DNA of 64,000 nucleotides. Origin: Globodera rostochiensis. Lineage: Eukaryota > Nematoda > Chromadorea > Rhabditida > Heteroderidae. A program made the translations under genes and the position numbers. Positions 57,101 to 64,000 of this stretch are shown in pieces. The notes beneath the pieces were generated by a model. That model was not told where the DNA came from. It worked only from the letters and a program-made list of their open reading frames with translations, and made no database searches. Positions within the stretch are counted from its first letter, which is position 1. Each line of letters begins with the position of its first letter. The stretch covers positions 485,501 through 549,500 of the forward strand of contig JAEVLN010000001.1 of assembly GCA_018350325.1 (NCBI GenBank). Direction: 5' to 3'.

Positions 57101-58131
57101 ATGGGCTACGACTCCGACACAACAATTGTCCCTTCAGGGGAAAAGCATCCCGCCGTCAAAGGAAAGTCCGTTTATTTGTCCGCGGATGACATTCGCCAGC
57201 TTAACCACGATTCGGATTATATTGCGGAGGCTTTGCGCACTTTGGGGGACGAACAGCCGCGAGTGGCGAGGTGAGGGGGCCGGGGGGGGCAATTTGAAGC
57301 TGAAAGTGAACGAACACGGCCAAAAGGTCGACTCCGAAACACGCGTTCATTCCGGAGGACCCCCGGCTTTTGCTCGAACGGCAGAAACGGCACTGCTTGT
57401 ACGGCGAGGAGGTGTACGACAAAATGGTGGAGGCCAAAAAAATGCTTTAAAAATTTCCCAAAAAATCGTTTTGTCTGGTCTCTCTACTAAAAGCAAACAT
57501 TTGATTAAATTTGCCCGGGAGGGATGACATAATCGTTGCTTTCGCAGGTGGCCGAGTCCCTTCTGGTGTGCGACCTTTTGCAGACCCATCTAAACGATTG
57601 CATTGCCGGCGTTCGGGCAAAATCGCCGACGGCGCTTTCCTCGCCTTTTACGACCCCTCCGGGGAGGTACGGAAATGAATTTATATTTATATTTTTAATT
57701 TGTTTAGCCCCTTTATGAGTCGGTCCACCTCCATGCAACCATTCCACGCGGGTGGAGGAATTGCGAAGGCCGATCAGTCGGGTGACCATCTCCGTCAGGT
57801 CGCCCCCCCCCCCCCCCTCCGTTTTGACTTGCAAAGTTTTGTTTAGTCCGATGGCTCAGCAAGCCCAACCCCCCGGGCGTTTCCTTCCCCGCTTGCCCCC
57901 CTTCCCCACCGCCGCCGCCACAATCGCTCCCCCCAAAGTGCGCATTACGAGGCCATCCTTCGAAGGTGGGACAGGTCAGTCCTTTCCCCCCCCCCGCCCC
58001 TAATTATCCGATTAAGGCACTCTTTTGACGGCACCAACATCGCCGAGGGCGGAGCGAAGGCGACTCAACCAATTTATCGTTTGATGGGAAAGTGCCGCGA
58101 ATACGTCAAACCGATGAAAAATCGTCCAAAA
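57101..58131 (+). CDS. Unrecognised gene or 3' part of the preceding one
   Basis: I do not recognise this gene. Segments in order: MGYDSDTTIVPSGEKHPAVK and SVYLSADDIRQLNHDSDYIA with EALRTLGDEQPRVAR (57101-57270); then RIPEDPRLLLERQKRHCLYG and EEVYDKMVEAKKML (57345-57450); VAESLLVCDLLQTHLNDCIA with GVRAKSPTALSSPFTTPPG (57548-57665); MAQQAQPPGRFLPRLPPFP (57850); and a last exon SFDGTNIAEGGAKATQPIYR with LMGKCREYVKPMKNRPK, stop 58131. The segments have ordinary protein composition and are separated by short AT-rich or GT...AG stretches. No domain is obvious. It is convergent with the Src gene. Confidence 0.5.
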
Positions 58132-58424
58132 TGAAACGATTCTCTGCTAAATTTCTCAACGCATTTCTAAGCTAACAAAACGGGTGCGCGAGTCCATTCA
58201 TTTTCATTTGTTTTACTTTTCAAATGTATAAAATGCGTCTCATCAAAAAGACAATTTGCGAACGGAAAGAGAAAGGGCAAAAATGAGAAATGGAAACATT
58301 TGTTGTGAATTGCGGGGATTGTTGAGCAAAGGGAAATTGGCGGCGGTTTTGAAAGACGGAGGTTTTTGGAGGATAGAAATTCGGAAATGAAAATAGCCGG
58401 AAGCCATTCATTCTTTGCCTGAGG

Positions 58425-58725
58425 GTACCCCCCCCCCCCCCTCGAGGGATAAGGAAGATCACCCCCTCGGGGGATAAGGGAAATCCCCCCCCCCCTCGGG
58501 GGATAAGGGAGATCCCCTCCCCCCTCCCTCGGGGGATAAGGGCCCCCTCGGGGGATAAGGGCCCCCTCGGGGGATAAGGGAAATCCCCCCCCCCCTCGGG
58601 GGATAAGGGAGATCCCCCCCCCCTCCCTCGGGGGATAAGGGCCCCCTCGGGGGATAAGGGAGATCCCCTCCCCCCTCCCTCGGGGGATAAGGGAGATCCC
58701 CTCCCTTGGGGGATCCCCCAAGGGC
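58425..58725. repeat. Tandem repeat CCTCGGGGGATAAGGG next to the Src 3' end
   Basis: About nine copies of CCTCGGGGGATAAGGG alternate with AGATCCCCTCCCCCC-type tracts. The array ends about 10 bases from the Src stop codon, so it would lie in the 3' UTR or directly behind the gene. Minus-strand open frames across it are artefacts. Confidence 0.9.
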
Positions 58726-58732
58726 ACTCCCC

Positions 58733-61365
<2,633 letters not shown>

Positions 61366-61580
61366 CGGTTAATTTGTGCCTGACACTTTCACCAGAAGCT
61401 TGCCTTTACAATCAAAATAAGCAATTCTAGAGGGTAATTGCGGAATAAAAACGCAATTATGATCAGACTGTAGATAATGATCGGACGATTTGGGGGGGGG
61501 GGAGGGATAACGACGCCGCCGCCCAACGAACGCTTTCTGTCGGTGGGTGAGAATTATGCCGGCGGCGGATTAATCTTGGA

Positions 61581-63600
61581 ATGGCGGCGAATTGGGGGGA
61601 TTTGTTTGGGATCGATGCACTGGCGGCAAAGAGTTGCTTTGAACAATTCGAATTGATTTTGCGAATGCGTCGCCAAAGGGCGACATTTTCTCAAAATAAA
61701 ATAATGGGGACGCGTCCAATGCTTGTGGGGGGGGGGGGTATTGAGGGCGACCGATCGGATCAAATTTTAAGATCGGATGGTAAGACAAATATCAAATCAC
61801 ACCACTCTCCCTAATCCGAAATGGATGTGATCACTCCGATGAAATTGGGACGGGGATTGGTCGGCCAATGACGGATGAGGAAGAAGGGAAAAAGGGAAGA
61901 ATGACGGATGAGGAAGACGGATGAGGAAGAAGGGAAAAAGGAAGAATGACGGATGAGGAAGAAGAAGAAGAAGGGAAGAATGACGGATGAGGAAGTGAGG
62001 AAGAAGGGAAAAAGGGAAGAATGACGGATGAGGAAGAAGAAGAAGAAGGGAAGAATGACGGATGAGGAAGTGAGGAAGAAGGGAAAAAGGGAAGAATGAC
62101 GGATGAGGAAGAAGAAGAAGAAGGGAAGAATGACGGATGAGGAAGTGAGGAAGAAGGGAAGAAGGGAAGAATGACGGATGAGGAAGAAGGGAAAAAGGAA
62201 GAAGGGAAGAATGACGGATGAGGAAGAAGAAGAAGAAGAAGGGAAGAATGACGGATGAGGAAGAAGGGAAAAAGGAAGAAGGGAAGAATGACGGATGAGG
62301 AAGAAGAAGAAGAAGAAGGAAAGAATGACGGATGAGGAGGAAGGGAAAAAGGAAGAAGGGAAGAATGACGGATGAGGAAAAGAATGACGGATGAGGAAGA
62401 AGGGAAAAAGGAAGAAGGGAAGAATGACGGATGAGGAAGAAAAGAAAAAGAAAAAGAAGAAGAAGAAGAAGAAGAAGAAGAAGAAGAAGAAGAAGAAGAA
62501 GGGAAGAATGACGGATGAGGAAGAAGAGGAAGAAGAAGGGAAGAATGACGGATGAGGAAGAAGGGAAAAAGGAAGAAGGGAAGAATGACGGATGAGGAAG
62601 AAGAAGAAGAAGGAAAGAATGACGGATGAGGAAGAAGGGAAAAAGGAAGAAGGGAAGAATGACGGATGAGGAAGAAAAAGAAAAAGAAGAAGAAGAAGGG
62701 AAGAATGACGGAAGAAGAAGAAGGGAAAAAGGAAGAAGGGAAGAATGACGGATGAGGAAGAAAAAGAAAAAGAAGAAGGGAAGAATGACGGAAGAAGAAG
62801 AAGGGAAAAAGGATGACGGGGTGGGGGATGATCCCCCGAGGGCACTGACCGAAAGAGGCATTAACCCACTCTCAATCCATCCAACATCGGCTGCAGAATG
62901 TTCATCTTCGCCGCGATTACGAATCATTTCCGTCGTAAGTCGGAGAGAATTGAGATGGGAAGCCGACAGGGGAAGAAACAAAACGGCTTTATTGGCACAT
63001 TGGCCGATGATTGGGGCGGGCGTTTTGGCTTAAATTACTCCAAAGTAATCATCCGCCAGCCATTCATTGCCCCCCCCCCCGCTGTTGTGGGGAGCAAAGA
63101 AATTGAGCTATTCCTCCGCTGTTCGTTCTCCCATTCTCTCAACCCATTCATTCTTCGTTATCGAACGATTCGGACAGTCGGAGGGGGCAAAACAACGAAA
63201 GCGGGGGGGGGGGGGGGGGGCAAGTACAGCCAATTGGCAGATGTATGGGAGGGACGAACGAATGCAAATGCATTTGGGGGGGGGGGGGGGGGACCGGAAC
63301 AAACCGGTCGGAAAGGGCGGACGGCAGAAAGTGGTGATAATGGGCGGGGAAAGTGCTGGGGGTAAGAGATATTTCTGGCTGTCAGAATTCGAATTCGTCC
63401 AGCCCTTAGGGCAACAGAATTAAATGGTTTTGAATTTATTGAATTGGGGGGAGGGAATGAATTGCCTGTGGTAACGTCGGAAATGCTCGAACGATTGCGA
63501 ACTGACGCCGATTGGCGTGTATGGAACGCATCGATTCGAAAATTGCGCGATCGGTCAGTGTTTGGTGGTGAGAGGCCGACCGCCGTAGGGGAGGAGGGGA
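61581..63600 (+). CDS. Possible unrecognised gene interrupted by satellite DNA
   Basis: Three plus-strand segments look like ordinary protein: MAANWGDLFGIDALAAKSCF with EQFELILRMRRQRATFSQN (61581-61700), KSERIEMGSRQGKKQNGFIG with TLADDWGGRFGLNYSKVI (62940-63050), and LPVVTSEMLERLRTDADWRV with WNASIRKLRDRSVFG (63465-63570). They could be exons of one gene, with the 1-kb GA-rich array and G-runs in its introns, or unrelated open frames. No family is recognised. It would be divergent from the Src gene. Confidence 0.25.
61862..62815. repeat. GA-rich minisatellite, about 950 bases
   Basis: The array repeats GGGAAGAATGACGGATGAGG followed by variable (GAA)n and AGGGAAAAAGGAAGA tracts, about 25-30 copies. 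A pure (GAA/AGA) run of about 55 bases lies at 62455-62505. Two minus-strand open frames of 394 and 344 residues span it in different phases and consist of Ser/Phe/Leu/Ile/Arg/His strings (SSSVILPFFL, LIRHSS); they are most simply repeat artefacts. Confidence 0.92.
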
Positions 63601-63870
63601 TCAATGACGGGAAGGGGGGGGGGGGTAGGGGGGATGGTCTTGCGGAAGGACGGAGAATGACGGGGAGGGGGGGGGGTAGGGGGGGGGGAGGGGGGTAGGG
63701 GGGGGAGGGGGGTAGGGGTGGGACGGGGATGGTCTTGCGGAAGGACGGAGAATGACGGGGGGGGGGGGGGGGGGTAGGGGGGGGGAGGGGGGTGTAGGGG
63801 GGGAGGGGGGTAGGGGTGTGAGGGGGATGGTCCTTGCGGAAGGACGGAGAATGACGGGGAGGTTGGGGGG
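63600..63870. repeat. G-rich tandem repeats with GGTCTTGCGGAAGGACGGAG core
   Basis: Three copies of GGATGGTC(C)TTGCGGAAGGACGGAGAATGACGGGG are separated by tracts of GGGGTAGGGG. Long G-runs (up to 16 bases) on the plus strand make this region and 63198-63293 prone to assembly error. Confidence 0.85.
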
Positions 63871-64000
63871 GGGGCGTCTCTGGTCAGGTCACTCTCGCGC
63901 CGCTCAATAAATAACAACGCAAATACATACAAAGCATCACATCCTTCTGCTTCCGCGTCCACTGTTCGGCGCCCACTTCGCAGTATCACTCGGTCTTTCC

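Noticed and set aside
61797..62981. 394- and 344-residue minus-strand open frames
   Set aside because: They run through a purine-rich tandem array in two phases and encode only repeated Ser/Phe/Leu/Ile/Arg/His strings, so they are listed as repeat, not gene.

Overview
The window looks like nuclear DNA of a nematode. The genes are split by many short introns, often 40-100 bases, with GT...AG ends. The gene set is typical of nematodes, and several same-strand neighbours lie only 115-330 bases apart, as in trans-spliced nematode operons. Long poly-G/poly-C runs and C-rich minisatellites fill the intergenic DNA. Together with the intron-rich style this would suit a tylenchid such as a cyst nematode, but that is inference. 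No viral, plasmid or bacterial segment was seen.

Layout. 1-1.8 kb: a small cysteine-rich secreted protein (-). 2.1-8.9 kb: glycogen debranching enzyme (-). 9.25-10.2 kb: SNARE SEC22 (-). 10.9-13.1 kb: kappa-class GST and complex I subunit NDUFA6 (+). 13.4-14.8 kb: ALG14 (-). 14.9-17.5 kb: an unassigned, possibly BTB-like gene (-). 18.5-22.5 kb: a MOV10/ERI-6/7-type SF1 RNA helicase (+). 22.9-27.3 kb: a PTIP-type multi-BRCT protein (-). 27.5-28.3 kb: PC4/SUB1 coactivator (-). 28.9-37.0 kb: Dicer (+). 37.3-42.0 kb: nucleoporin NUP133 (+). 42.2-44.4 kb: LTV1 (+). 44.5-44.8 kb: a small membrane protein (+). 44.8-45.8 kb: SNX3 (-). 46.1-49.7 kb: GRIP golgin GCC1/GCC88 (-). 50.5-51.3 kb: EMC6 (-). 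51.3-55.5 kb: mostly low-complexity DNA and a 1.1-kb C-rich minisatellite. 55.5-58.1 kb: one or two unrecognised genes (+). 58.7-61.4 kb: a Src-family tyrosine kinase (-). 61.6-64 kb: a possible unrecognised gene broken up by a 1-kb GA-rich satellite and G-rich repeats.

How genes group. Dicer, NUP133, LTV1 and the small membrane protein run head to tail with gaps of 251, 202 and 115 bases. EMC6, GCC1 and SNX3 do the same on the other strand and all serve ER/Golgi/endosome traffic. PC4 precedes PTIP by 203 bases, GST-kappa precedes NDUFA6 by 123, SEC22 precedes the debranching enzyme by 331, and the BTB-like gene precedes ALG14 by 185. These are candidate operons.

The most interesting points are: (1) a Dicer whose RNase III sites look complete but whose helicase ATP-binding motifs are degenerate (Walker A reads [12 protein letters not shown] reads DDCH); (2) a 696-bp transposon-like inverted-repeat element with a perfect 8-bp target duplication, inserted in the EMC6-GCC1 spacer 14 bases upstream of the GCC1 start codon; (3) a second inverted-repeat family with 8-bp duplications, one copy of which sits in a Dicer intron; (4) a kappa GST whose catalytic serine position reads threonine.

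Gene models were spliced by eye. Ends are firm where a start or stop is quoted; internal exon limits are approximate.
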